A stretch of 64,000 nucleotides of DNA from Flavobacteriaceae bacterium F08102 (lineage in GTDB: Bacteria; Bacteroidota; Bacteroidia; Flavobacteriales; Flavobacteriaceae), in assembly GCA_023015935.1 (NCBI GenBank), contig JALKAY010000005.1, forward strand, positions 1-64,000. The letters are read 5' to 3'. The translations under genes and the position numbers were made by a program. The notes beneath the pieces are model-generated. The model saw only the letters and a program-made list of their open reading frames with translations, was not told the DNA's origin and searched no databases. This document shows, piece after piece, positions 49,056 to 59,417 of this stretch. Within the stretch, counting starts at the first letter, position 1; the number at the start of each line of letters is the position of its first letter.

Positions 49056-49994
49056 CTAGTCTACTTTAGGTAAAAATATTTCAGCGATCATACAACGTGC
49101 ACTTCCACCACCACATGCCTCAATGGTATAAATCGGACTCGACAAAATGGTAGCGTGTTTTTCAATAGTGTCTCGTTGTGTTTGGGTTAATGATTTTTCC
49201 GCAGACTCACTCATCACCAATAAACGTTGATCATTATGTCCTACCAACTCAAGCATATTTCCCGCAAATTGAGCCACTTGCTCTTCGCTAATATCGATAA
49301 TTTCCTTGTCGGTATTTCTTAAGTGTTTCAATACATTTTTCCGCTCTTGCGGATCATCAATACTCGCCAAACAAATCACACAAAACGTTTCTCCTATACA
49401 CATCATTACATTGGTGTGGTAGATTGGTTTTCGTTTTCCATTTACAGTTTGATTTGCCGTAAAGGTTACTGGCGTAAACTCAAAATCTTCACAAAATTCA
49501 ATAAACAAATCTTCATCCGCTCTCGGAGAAAGAGCACAATAGGCAACACGATTTACTCGGTCAAGTATTAAACTTCCCGTACCTTCTAAAAAAACATCAT
49601 CCTCTTCTGCAGCAGTATAATCAATAATATTTTCCATTTGAAAACCTGCCGATTCTACTATATCAAGGATATCCTCTCTTCGCTCAAATCGTCTATTTTC
49701 AGCAAACATCGGATATATTCCCACATTTCCATTCTCGTGAAAAGACACCCAATTATTTGGAAAAATAGAATCAGGGGTATCTGGATCTGGTAAATCCTGT
49801 ACCACCAATACATTAACGCCAGCAGCTTCTAACTTTTGAACAAAGCCATCAAACTCAGCTACAGCTTTCAATTGTACATTTTCTGGAGAAACACCTTCCA
49901 GTACCTTCTGATAATAGTTGTTTACAGCCGTCTGTTCATTCATTCTGAAATTCACGGGCCGAACCATTAAAACACTATCTGTAATTTGTCTCAT
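49056..49994 (-). CDS. ctlX: Amidinotransferase-type hydrolase CtlX (citrulline utilisation)
   Basis: A 312-residue protein of the amidinotransferase (pentein) superfamily, close to the CtlX group of Bacteroidota. Typical elements are MVRPVNFRMNEQTAVNN, SIFPNNWVSFHENG, a central YHTNVMM histidine and the C-terminal nucleophile region EACGGGSARCM. These enzymes act on guanidino or ureido groups of arginine-like compounds. The citrulline link is by family, not shown here. A weak TATTTTTA lies upstream. Confidence 0.88.
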   Translation of the reverse strand: MRQITDSVLMVRPVNFRMNEQTAVNNYYQKVLEGVSPENVQLKAVAEFDGFVQKLEAAGVNVLVVQDLPDPDTPDSIFPNNWVSFHENGNVGIYPMFAENRRFERREDILDIVESAGFQMENIIDYTAAEEDDVFLEGTGSLILDRVNRVAYCALSPRADEDLFIEFCEDFEFTPVTFTANQTVNGKRKPIYHTNVMMCIGETFCVICLASIDDPQERKNVLKHLRNTDKEIIDISEEQVAQFAGNMLELVGHNDQRLLVMSESAEKSLTQTQRDTIEKHATILSSPIYTIEACGGGSARCMIAEIFLPKVD

Positions 49995-50111
49995 TCGCTT
50001 AATTTTGGTGGGTAAAAATACTATATTATTGAATGTAAAATCATTTTTTTTGTCCTCTTAGATAAATTCTTTAATTTGTCTCTAAATTATAGCTTGGTAC
50101 AAAGGTTTCTA

Positions 50112-50790
50112 ATGAATAAAATCGTCTCACTTCTCTTTTTGTGTTCTTCACTCCTGTGTCATTCACAACATTTTTTCCGTCCAAATTATGCAACATAAAG
50201 CAACAAGTCAATAACCTGACAAACGCATTGTACTACCCAAAGCTTTTAAAAAAATTTAAAACGGCTGATTCAACGATGAGCCTTATTGAAAAAAGACATA
50301 TATATTACGGATTTTCACATCAAAAAGAATATTCTCCATATACTATCAACTTATGTAGACAGTTTATATCTAACCTTAAAAATTAAAAAATTATCGGGTA
50401 AAGACTTAAAACCATCGTCCTTTATTCCGATTCTTTAATTGCTGACAATCCGTTTAATCTCAATGCATACAATTATAAATCGTATGCGTATGGACAATTA
50501 AAAGAAAAAGAATTAGGAATGAAAATTTACCAGCAAAAGAAAATCATTATTGATGCCATGCTCAGTTCAGGAAATGGGACATCCAAAAAAACTGCTCTTC
50601 ATGTAATTGCTAACGGACATCAACATTTTATTCTTAGGTTATTAGACTTAAAATTTAAGGATGTCAAAGCATCATTGATGATGTCGAATACTTATCCGTT
50701 GAACCAAATAATAAAGACATCAATAGCATTTTCTTTAATGTGTCTGCCATTTCAAATCACATGTCTAATTTATTTAAAAACAAGCCCTAA
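50112..50790 (+). pseudogene. Broken DUF4919 gene
   Basis: A signal peptide MNKIVSLLFLCSSLLCHSQ (50112) runs into a stop, then continuity moves frame by frame: KQQVNNLTNALYYPKLLK and EKRHIYYGFSHQKEYS (about 50196-50340), LYSDSLIADNPFNLNAYNYK (about 50420-50480), KEKELGMKIYQQKKIIIDAM then GNGTSKKTALHVIANGHQHF (to about 50640), and IDDVEYLSVEPNNKDINSIFF (about 50670-50740). The order and the GTSKKTA motif fit DUF4919, a secreted protein of unknown role. At least four frame changes or stops show decay. No intact gene lies between ctlX and pyrG. Confidence 0.65.
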
Positions 50791-50854
50791 GCATTCTCCC
50801 CTATTTTGGGATATTTTACCATTTTCATCATCTTAAAAATTAAAACCATTTCCG

Positions 50855-50885
50855 TTTGCCAAAACCATAAGAGTTTGTACTTTTG
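50855..50885 (+). promoter_or_regulatory. Promoter of pyrG
   Basis: TTTG (50855-50858) and TACTTTTG (50878-50885) are 19 nt apart, the best Bacteroidota-type promoter in the window together with that of rplS. The element ends 17 nt before the ATG. Confidence 0.75.
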
Positions 50886-50899
50886 GCAAAACCAAATAG

Positions 50900-52513
<1,614 letters not shown>

Positions 52514-52532
52514 GGAGAAATCCTACCCCATT

Positions 52533-52570
52533 AAAAAACCCTTCCAGTGTGAATACTTGAAGGGTTTTTT
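52533..52570. terminator. Bidirectional terminator between pyrG and the redoxin gene
   Basis: AAAAAACCCTTC and GAAGGGTTTTTT form a 12-bp stem with a 14-nt loop and A/T tracts on both sides. It serves pyrG on the plus strand and the convergent redoxin gene on the minus strand. Confidence 0.88.
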
Positions 52571-52592
52571 AATCATACAATGACGAGGTGTA

Positions 52593-53171
52593 TTACAACA
52601 GACCTTTTACGTCAAAACGATTTTTATAATCAGGATCGTAATGAACAAAAGAAACTCTTCCATTTTTACCAATGATATAGGTTGCTGGAACCGGTAAAGT
52701 TGTATTTCCTGGAACATTATAAGCTTCTACCCTTTTCAAGGTACCGCTATAACCATTTCCTAAATTTGCAGCATTCACATCAAAAGACACTAAATAATCG
52801 TCCATAATTTTATTATTACTGTCGTGTAGAATCGAAAATCTCGCCTGAATTTTATCGCTCATTTCTTTGGTTTTTTCTACTTTTTCTGGACTTACCACTA
52901 CGACATAATATCCTTTTGCACTTAGTGCATCCAAATTTTCTTGCAATTCTTTAAGGTGTTTTGAACAATAAGGGCACCAACTTCCGCGGTAAAATATCAA
53001 GAGAATTTCAGATTCCTTTAATATCTCTGACGAGTTTATTTTTTTTCCAAATTGATCAACTCCTGTTATTACAGGCGCTACATCCCCAATATTGAGATGT
53101 ACATCATTAATTTGTGCTTGGGTCTGCACGCTAAAAAAAAGACTTAAAAAAAGAATACTAACTATTTTCAT
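52593..53171 (-). CDS. Secreted redoxin (AhpC/TSA-like)
   Basis: A 192-residue exported thioredoxin-fold protein with a signal peptide (about 1-19, ending TQAQ). The peroxiredoxin-like fold carries a CPYC pair in FYRGSWCPYCSKHL and later strands YVVVVSPEKVE and VPATYIIGKNGRVSFVHYDPDY. The CxxC spacing is closer to a thiol-disulfide oxidoreductase than a peroxidase. The partner is unknown. About 250 nt without a gene separate it from bioB. Confidence 0.8.
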   Translation of the reverse strand: MKIVSILFLSLFFSVQTQAQINDVHLNIGDVAPVITGVDQFGKKINSSEILKESEILLIFYRGSWCPYCSKHLKELQENLDALSAKGYYVVVVSPEKVEKTKEMSDKIQARFSILHDSNNKIMDDYLVSFDVNAANLGNGYSGTLKRVEAYNVPGNTTLPVPATYIIGKNGRVSFVHYDPDYKNRFDVKGLL

Positions 53172-53426
53172 TGGAAATGGTTTTAGGATTAAAATTTACT
53201 AAATTATGAGGGCTTAGTCGCCCAATGATGGAGAGCTTACAGTCCTTCGTGTTAAAGAACCGTTAATTAATGATTCCATCAAGCTAAAAGCCATTTAATC
53301 TACCATTTTCACTGCATATTATAATTGAAAAGCAGTTCGATTCGCGAAGAAACTTGTCCACTGACAAATCTTTCCTACCAAAGAAAATAGATAAATCTTA
53401 CACGACCTAAACGGTAGAGTTCCTTT

Positions 53427-54509
53427 TTATCGCTTTACTTTTCTAGCGATCTCATTTCGCTCAATCGTATGACCAGGTCTTGACCAACGTGGTTTTTCTC
53501 CTAAATTTTCAAAGGCAGAATCAGCTGCTTCTACTGTTTGAGGCTGACTCTTTTTTACAAAGGGTTTTTGAGGAACTAATCCAAGCAAATCAAACATCTC
53601 CATATCTTCATTAACATCAGGATTAGGGGTCGTCAACAATTTATCTCCTGCAAAAATTGAATTTGCTCCTGCAAAAAAGCATAGAGCTTGTCCCTCTCGG
53701 CTCATTTCGGTACGTCCTGCAGATAACCTCACTTGTGTCTCTGGCATCACGATACGTGTGGTCGCTACCATTCTAACCATCTCCCAAATAGAAATAGGAT
53801 CTTGCTCTTCTAAAGGTGTTCCTTCTACAGCCACCAAAGCATTAATGGGCACAGATTCAGGTTGTGGGTTTAAGGTTGACAATGCGACTAGCATTCCTGC
53901 TCTATCTTCAACTTTTTCTCCCATTCCAATGATTCCTCCACTACACACTGTGACATTTGTTTTTCTAACATTTTCAATGGTATCTAATCGATCTTGATAT
54001 CCCCGTGTAGAAATCACCTCTTTATAGTATTCTTCAGAAGAATCAAGGTTGTGATTATAAGCGTATAAACCCGCTTCAGCGAGTCGTTTAGCCTGATTTT
54101 CAGTAATCATACCTAAGGTACAACACACTTCCATATCCAATTTATTAATGGTTCGAACCATTTCTAAAACTTGATCAAACTCTGCTCCATCCTTTACATT
54201 TCTCCAAGCTGCACCCATACAAACTCTAGAACTTCCTGACGCTTTTGCACGTAAAGCTTGTGCTTTCACTTGAGAAACACTCATTAGGTCATTGCCTTCA
54301 ATATTGGTATGATATCGAGCTGCTTGTGGACAATACCCACAATCTTCTGGACATCCTCCTGTTTTAATTGACAGCAATGTACTTACTTGTACCGAGTTGG
54401 GATCGTGATGTTGACGATGTACCGTAGCTGCTCGGTAGAGCAATTCCATCATAGGTGTATGATAAATATCTAAAATTTCTTGCGTTGTCCAATCGTGTTT
54501 GGTAGCCAT
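53427..54509 (-). CDS. bioB: Biotin synthase
   Basis: The radical-SAM enzyme that inserts sulfur into dethiobiotin. The 4Fe-4S motif GGCPEDCGYCPQ (CxxxCxxC) is near residue 54, and SSRVCMGAAWRNVKDG and the LSAGRTEMSREGQALCFFAGANSIFAGD block with the 2Fe-2S-site arginine follow. The 360-residue length is slightly above the E. coli enzyme because of the C-terminal tail. It has its own promoter (TATTTTTG at 54537-54530, 20 nt before the ATG). The other biotin genes are transcribed from further upstream. Confidence 0.97.
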   Translation of the reverse strand: MATKHDWTTQEILDIYHTPMMELLYRAATVHRQHHDPNSVQVSTLLSIKTGGCPEDCGYCPQAARYHTNIEGNDLMSVSQVKAQALRAKASGSSRVCMGAAWRNVKDGAEFDQVLEMVRTINKLDMEVCCTLGMITENQAKRLAEAGLYAYNHNLDSSEEYYKEVISTRGYQDRLDTIENVRKTNVTVCSGGIIGMGEKVEDRAGMLVALSTLNPQPESVPINALVAVEGTPLEEQDPISIWEMVRMVATTRIVMPETQVRLSAGRTEMSREGQALCFFAGANSIFAGDKLLTTPNPDVNEDMEMFDLLGLVPQKPFVKKSQPQTVEAADSAFENLGEKPRWSRPGHTIERNEIARKVKR

Positions 54510-54529
54510 AAAGTTGTATTAATTCGAGC

Positions 54530-54537
54530 CAAAAATA
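54530..54537 (-). promoter_or_regulatory. -7 element of bioB
   Basis: TATTTTTG on the minus strand, 20 nt before the ATG. A TTTG lies 24 nt further upstream. Confidence 0.5.
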
Positions 54538-54549
54538 CTAAAATCCGTT

Positions 54550-54593
54550 GCTTAATGTAAACAAAATTATGTTTTTTATTTACCTGTTAAAGC
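54550..54593. promoter_or_regulatory. Imperfect inverted repeat upstream of bioB, possible biotin operator
   Basis: GCTTAATGTAAAC and ATTTACCTGTTAAAGC face each other across about 15 nt, just upstream of the bioB promoter. The GTAAAC / TTTAC halves recall BirA operators (TTGTAAACC-N14-GGTTTACAA), but the right half matches only in part. Weak evidence. Confidence 0.25.
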
Positions 54594-54732
54594 GCCTCCG
54601 TGTTCTTCTTGTAATCAATATCCACGATGCGCACGTGAATTAAGCATTTTTTAAAACCGGGTATCATTCACATTCATCACCTTACGGCGTACAGCTTAAA
54701 ACTGTCGAAATAGTTATAATGCGTGTAACTTT

Positions 54733-55896
54733 TCATTCCCCAACTAGGATAGATACCGCATTTCCGCCAAACCCAACTGCATTCACTAAAATCAATTTAG
54801 GGGGTGAATTAGGTACGTTTTGCGATAAATATGGCACCTCTAAATAGTGTTTCCTCTTAATCATCTCTAAGGCCATTTCCATACTTAAAATTCCTGACGA
54901 TGCAAAAGTGTGCCCTATTTTCCATTTATTATTTGTCATAAATGGCAAGTCATTTGGGAATACTTTTTTCAAAGCATTTAGTTCAGCTAAATCACCTTGT
55001 ATAGTACCAGGAGTATGTAATATCACTGCATCTACTTTTGAACTATCAATTCCTTTTAAAGCCATTTCCATCGACTTCTGAAAACAGATGCCATTTGTAG
55101 AAATGGAAGTACCATGACTAAGCAATTCAGTTGCATATCCCATCCCCAAAATCCGAGCGATTACGTTTTGCTGAGGTTGTGGTGAATTTGTTAAACACAG
55201 GATTCCTGCTCCTTCCGCCAAGGCCATCGTATTTTGCGACTTGTGAAAATCCATGGCTTTACATGGAAAGGTATCGTTTTGATCTGCCCTCGTATAAATT
55301 TTCAGAGCTGCCATTTGCGCCAAGGTAAAAGGTGTTAACGGTGCTTCCGAAGCACCTACCATAAAATGATCAACCATACCGGCTTGCAACCAAGCGATAC
55401 CGTTTAAAACAGCATGCAGGCCTGTCGAACAAGTAATAGAATGGCTCAATGTGGGGCCATCATTTTGCAAGTCATTGGCTACCCATGAAGAAATATTTCC
55501 CAGCGTAGTGGTTGGAGACGTAAGGGTTTGTGCTTTTTGCGTTTCAATGAAAATCTGATGATAGCTTTCAAATAAATGAGTAGCACCTCTAGATGATCCT
55601 AGATTGACCCCAAAAGTTTGCGTTGACCAATTGGCTTCTTTAGCCGCTTCCCTAGCTACAAAAATTGCCATTAAAACGGATGGATCAAGATCCTTATATT
55701 TTATATTTTCAGCACGTATCTTATCTAATTCCTTATGGGTAGTCCTCGTTAAACGTCCCACAAAATATGGCACATCATTAACCAATTTTTGTTTCAAGAA
55801 GCTTGATGGACTCAAATAACTTTGCCAAGTTTCGTCAGAAGTTTGGCCCAATGGTGAAATAAATGAGGCGCCTACGATGGATATGGGTTGTTTCAT
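54733..55896 (-). CDS. Beta-ketoacyl synthase-like protein in the biotin cluster
   Basis: A 387-residue condensing enzyme with the KAS I/II triad: Cys156 (SITCSTGL), His294 (VILHTPGTIQGD) and His329 (WKIGHTFASSG). The overall fold is FabF/FabB-like, but it is divergent (Leu-rich N-terminus, HTPGT instead of HGTGT). It sits between bioB and bioA, 18 nt behind bioA, so it is inferred to help make the pimeloyl precursor of biotin rather than bulk fatty acids. bioC, bioG and bioH are not in the window. A second fabF elsewhere would fit a dedicated role. Confidence 0.8.
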   Translation of the reverse strand: MKQPISIVGASFISPLGQTSDETWQSYLSPSSFLKQKLVNDVPYFVGRLTRTTHKELDKIRAENIKYKDLDPSVLMAIFVAREAAKEANWSTQTFGVNLGSSRGATHLFESYHQIFIETQKAQTLTSPTTTLGNISSWVANDLQNDGPTLSHSITCSTGLHAVLNGIAWLQAGMVDHFMVGASEAPLTPFTLAQMAALKIYTRADQNDTFPCKAMDFHKSQNTMALAEGAGILCLTNSPQPQQNVIARILGMGYATELLSHGTSISTNGICFQKSMEMALKGIDSSKVDAVILHTPGTIQGDLAELNALKKVFPNDLPFMTNNKWKIGHTFASSGILSMEMALEMIKRKHYLEVPYLSQNVPNSPPKLILVNAVGFGGNAVSILVGE

Positions 55897-55914
55897 AACT
55901 AGAGCTCCTTATAA

Positions 55915-57180
55915 TTAAACGATTTCTAAAACTTCTTCGATACAGTGGTATATTTTATCGAGCTGTTCATCACTTATTACAAAAGGGGGTAAGATATATA
56001 TGGTATTTCCAAGGGGACGTAAAAATACGCCTCGTTTCATAAAAAATTGAAATAACTGATTTCGTTTCTCACCATACCGATCTAAGGTATTTGTCAATTC
56101 CATTCCAAAAATAACGCCCAAACATCGTACATTCTTCACCTTTTTATGCAATTTCATCTTCTCAGCGAATTGTAGATGTTGTTTGTAAATACGTTGTATA
56201 TGCTCTTGAAAAGATTCAGATTGCAACAAGGCTATACTTTTTTGTGCAGCCGCACAAGCTGTAGGATTGGCAGAATACGTATGTCCATGAAAAAAACCTT
56301 TGGTAATTTCATCATCATAAAAAGCCATATAAACCTCTTGTGTACAGGTAGTTATAGCCATAGAAGCAATTCCTGCTGTTAATGATTTGGCCAAACACAT
56401 GATATCTGGTTTATGTGGAATTTGATCAGATGCAAAAAAAGTTCCTGTTTTTCCAAATCCCGTCATTACTTCATCGGCAATGGTTAATACCCCGTGTTTC
56501 TTCGCTATCCCCAATATTCGGTCAAGTAGATCTGCGCGATACATTTTCATTCCAGCAGCACCTTGCACCAGAGGCTCGTATATAAACGCTGCCACATTTC
56601 CTTGTGCCAACAGACTATCAAATTGCTGTTCAACCTCATTAATGTTTGTCTCAGAAGGTACTGGGATACGAGCAACATCAATAAAAAATTCTTCAAAAGG
56701 CCCGTTATACACAGATAAATCAGAAACAGACATCGCACCAAACGTATCTCCGTGGAAACCATCTTCCAATGCGATAATTCTTGTCCGTTTTACCCCTTGA
56801 TTATAATAATATTGTAAGGCCATTTTAATGGCAACATCTACCGAGGTTGACCCATTATCTGAAAAAAAAAGCTTTTGTTGATTTTTGGGTAAAATTGCCA
56901 TCAACGATTCCGAAAGTTCAATGGCTGGCGGATGGGTAAATCCACTAAATACAATTTGATCCAATGTTCCTAATTGCTTCGAAACTGCATCGACAATTTC
57001 AGGATTACAATGTCCATACATCGCTGTATACCACGACGCTATCCCATCAATATATTCATTTCCTTGATCATCCAATAACACGGCCTCTTTTGCCTTGACA
57101 ATAACGGGTAAATCCTTTTGTAATTTATGCTGGGTCAGTGGATGCCAAAGGTGTTTTTTATCTCTATCTGTAAAGGTCAT
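55915..57180 (-). CDS. bioA: Adenosylmethionine-8-amino-7-oxononanoate aminotransferase
   Basis: It transfers the amino group of SAM to KAPA, giving DAPA, the third step of biotin ring assembly. The N-terminus WHPLTQHKLQKDLPVIVKAKEA is characteristic of BioA, and ADEVMTGFGKTG and the PLP-lysine segment CLAKSLTAGIASMA follow. The 421-residue length is normal. A TACTTTTG box (57221-57214) lies 33 nt upstream, so it may be transcribed from its own promoter as well as with bioD. Confidence 0.96.
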   Translation of the reverse strand: MTFTDRDKKHLWHPLTQHKLQKDLPVIVKAKEAVLLDDQGNEYIDGIASWYTAMYGHCNPEIVDAVSKQLGTLDQIVFSGFTHPPAIELSESLMAILPKNQQKLFFSDNGSTSVDVAIKMALQYYYNQGVKRTRIIALEDGFHGDTFGAMSVSDLSVYNGPFEEFFIDVARIPVPSETNINEVEQQFDSLLAQGNVAAFIYEPLVQGAAGMKMYRADLLDRILGIAKKHGVLTIADEVMTGFGKTGTFFASDQIPHKPDIMCLAKSLTAGIASMAITTCTQEVYMAFYDDEITKGFFHGHTYSANPTACAAAQKSIALLQSESFQEHIQRIYKQHLQFAEKMKLHKKVKNVRCLGVIFGMELTNTLDRYGEKRNQLFQFFMKRGVFLRPLGNTIYILPPFVISDEQLDKIYHCIEEVLEIV

Positions 57181-57213
57181 TCTAAAAGAAATTTAATTCG
57201 CAATTTGCTGAGA

Positions 57214-57221
57214 CAAAAGTA
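57214..57221 (-). promoter_or_regulatory. -7 element upstream of bioA
   Basis: TACTTTTG on the minus strand in the 110-nt gap between bioD and bioA. No good -33 TTG is visible. Confidence 0.4.
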
Positions 57222-57290
57222 ATTTTTTTATAGGTGACTTCCGTCTCATTTTGCAGAAATACCCGATAAGATTTTTATAAAAACACGTTG

Positions 57291-57902
57291 TTATTCCTTG
57301 AGCCTATTTTTAAAAAGCTCTGCATATTCTAAAATGACATTCTGATCAAAGTAGGGCTCTTCGTCAATTCGTCCAATCACTGGAGTTTGGCTCATTTTAC
57401 TAATAATTTCTTCAGTGCTTGAGTGTTCTGTTCCCGAATAGATTAACTTCGGACTAAACCCCTTTTCCTTTAACTGTGCAAGCGTCAAGAGGGTATGATT
57501 AATACTCCCTAAATAATGTCTCGATACCACCACAACAATGGCATCCTTAGGGATAAGATCCAGCATCGTTTGTTCATCGTTGATTGGAACTAAAAGTCCA
57601 CCAGCTCCTTCAATAATGAGGTTATTTTTAGTTTTAGGAAGTTTCATTTGGTTAACATCCATGTGAATGTTGTCAATCACCGCCGCCGCATGAGGACTCA
57701 TAGGAGTTTTCAAGGCAAAAGCACTTGGATGAAATTGGCTTCGAGGATTAGAAATCAAACTGCGAACTTTATCTGTATCTGTATGTTCGAGTTCCCCTGC
57801 TTGAATCGGCTTCCAATAATCTGCCTGTAAGGCCTCCACAAGGATCGATGAAACAATGGTTTTTCCAACTTCAGTAGATATTCCAGTGACAAAATAATGC
57901 AT
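57291..57902 (-). CDS. bioD: Dethiobiotin synthetase
   Basis: It closes the ureido ring from DAPA, CO2 and ATP. The P-loop TGISTEVGKT is at residues 6-15, followed by YWKPIQAGE and the IEGAGGLLVPIN motif. The 203-residue length is typical of the shorter BioD forms. Its ATG overlaps the stop of the DUF2007 gene (TAATG), so the two are co-translated. Confidence 0.96.
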   Translation of the reverse strand: MHYFVTGISTEVGKTIVSSILVEALQADYWKPIQAGELEHTDTDKVRSLISNPRSQFHPSAFALKTPMSPHAAAVIDNIHMDVNQMKLPKTKNNLIIEGAGGLLVPINDEQTMLDLIPKDAIVVVVSRHYLGSINHTLLTLAQLKEKGFSPKLIYSGTEHSSTEEIISKMSQTPVIGRIDEEPYFDQNVILEYAELFKNRLKE

Positions 57903-58279
57903 TAAAAAATAGTTTTACATTCATTGCAAATATGCCGTTTCTTTTCAAAAAACGGGAACAACATATAAAATATATTTTTTCGCTCTAAGGGAGCTATTAG
58001 AATTTGCGTTGCGTTACAGGAAGGGCAATGTATGACCGATCCATCCTCAGCCTTCACATACGTCCTATATTGATTATATAAGTTCATCGCACGCCGATAA
58101 TCCTCATTACGTACCGTTAACTTGACTCCACCAATGGCTTGGCTAATTAACGGATCAGCATCTATTGTAGTTTCATCTACAAGCACCACTTTTATCCCCT
58201 CAGCCTGAAGTTTAGCTTTGAGAAAATACGCTTCGGTAGAATACTCAAAAACGGCTACAACGGAATAATTACTATTCAT
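57902..58279 (-). CDS. DUF2007 domain protein with zinc ribbon
   Basis: A 125-residue protein. The N-terminal half is a ferredoxin-like DUF2007 domain (YSVVAVFEYSTEAYFLKAKL, IGGVKLTVRNEDYRRAM). The C-terminal half carries two cysteine pairs, HCPSC and CNEC, of a probable zinc ribbon flanking a hydrophobic segment. DUF2007 is related to PII-like signal proteins. Embedded between bioF (8-nt overlap) and bioD, it is co-translated with biotin enzymes, but its role is unknown. Confidence 0.75.
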   Translation of the reverse strand: MNSNYSVVAVFEYSTEAYFLKAKLQAEGIKVVLVDETTIDADPLISQAIGGVKLTVRNEDYRRAMNLYNQYRTYVKAEDGSVIHCPSCNATQILIAPLERKNIFYMLFPFFEKKRHICNECKTIF

Positions 58280-59417
58280 TATGACTTCTTAAAAGGGTTT
58301 TAAGTAACTCCAGAACTTCTTTAATATCGGTAAGTGTATTAAAGGTATGTAAACAAAATCGGAGTCGTTCCGTTCCTTTGGGCACCGTGGGAGACAATAT
58401 GGGTCTAACATCGTACCCTCGTTGATTCAAGGTATTTGCAATTTGTTTTATCCGCGTATTTTCGTGAATACGAATACATTGAATAGCCGATTCACTGGGA
58501 ATAAACGGCAAGGAAAGATTTTCTGCAGTAGCAACAAAAAAACTGATATTACGATGTAAATCGGCTGTAACTCCTTGTTGTTCCAAGCGTTTATGTGCAC
58601 AAATTAGTGTAGCTAGGGTATGCGGATCGAGGGCGGTAGAGTAGATAAAACTCCGTGCAAAATTAACAAGGTAGTTTTTCATCTCCTTGGATCCAAGCAC
58701 AGCAGCTCCATGACTTCCAATCCCTTTCCCAAACGTAATGACCCGTGCAAACACCAATTCACACAAACCTAAGGATGGAACTAAACCATTGCCAAAAACC
58801 CCAACAGCATGAGCTTCATCGACAATTAATTTGGCATTAAATTTCGCACATATCGCCGCCATCTTTTGTAAGTCGGGTTGATCTCCATCCATAGAAAAAA
58901 CAGATTCAGTTACCACGTATACTGTTGATTCTTTGGTGTTCGCAGAAACAACTCTATTTAAAAGAGATTCTAGATCATTTAAATCATTGTGCTTAAATTT
59001 ATACGCTCTTCCATTACTTAAGGTAATTCCATCTCGTATCGATGCATGACATAATTGATCATAGAGTACAATATCGCCTCGAAGCACTATGGACGATAAG
59101 AGCCCTAGATTAGCCGCATACCCACTGGTAAATACAAGCGCCATTTCACTTTCGTAAAATTTAGCCAATTGTTCTTCGAGTACAGCATAGAGTGGGTGAT
59201 TACCCGTTAAAAGACGGGATCCTGCAGATCCATTTTCTGTTATATTGCCTTCACAGACATAGGTATGTATTTGCGAAAACAATGTGGAGTCCTTTGCAAA
59301 CCCAAGGTAATCATTGGAAGAAAAATCGACCCTAGTGCATTGCGGTGACAACGTTCGTAAAGAATCATTTTGAATGCGTTGCTCAAGTTTGTTATGAAGC
59401 TTTCGGGGCAGGTTCAT
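58272..59417 (-). CDS. bioF: 8-amino-7-oxononanoate synthase
   Basis: It condenses pimeloyl thioester with L-alanine, the first committed step of biotin ring synthesis. The PLP-type II fold shows VDFSSNDYLGFAKD, DEAHAVGVFG and the PLP-lysine in TFGKGIGSHGAAV. I start at ATG 59417 (MNLPRKLHNKLEQRIQND), which matches the family N-terminus; ATG 59444 is possible but overlaps the preceding gene by more. A 26-nt overlap remains even so. It is the head biotin gene of the cluster. Confidence 0.95.
   Translation of the reverse strand: MNLPRKLHNKLEQRIQNDSLRTLSPQCTRVDFSSNDYLGFAKDSTLFSQIHTYVCEGNITENGSAGSRLLTGNHPLYAVLEEQLAKFYESEMALVFTSGYAANLGLLSSIVLRGDIVLYDQLCHASIRDGITLSNGRAYKFKHNDLNDLESLLNRVVSANTKESTVYVVTESVFSMDGDQPDLQKMAAICAKFNAKLIVDEAHAVGVFGNGLVPSLGLCELVFARVITFGKGIGSHGAAVLGSKEMKNYLVNFARSFIYSTALDPHTLATLICAHKRLEQQGVTADLHRNISFFVATAENLSLPFIPSESAIQCIRIHENTRIKQIANTLNQRGYDVRPILSPTVPKGTERLRFCLHTFNTLTDIKEVLELLKTLLRSHNE

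Noticed and set aside
53330-53360. tRNA-like string GTTCGATTC
   Set aside because: No cloverleaf stems or acceptor arm can be formed around it.
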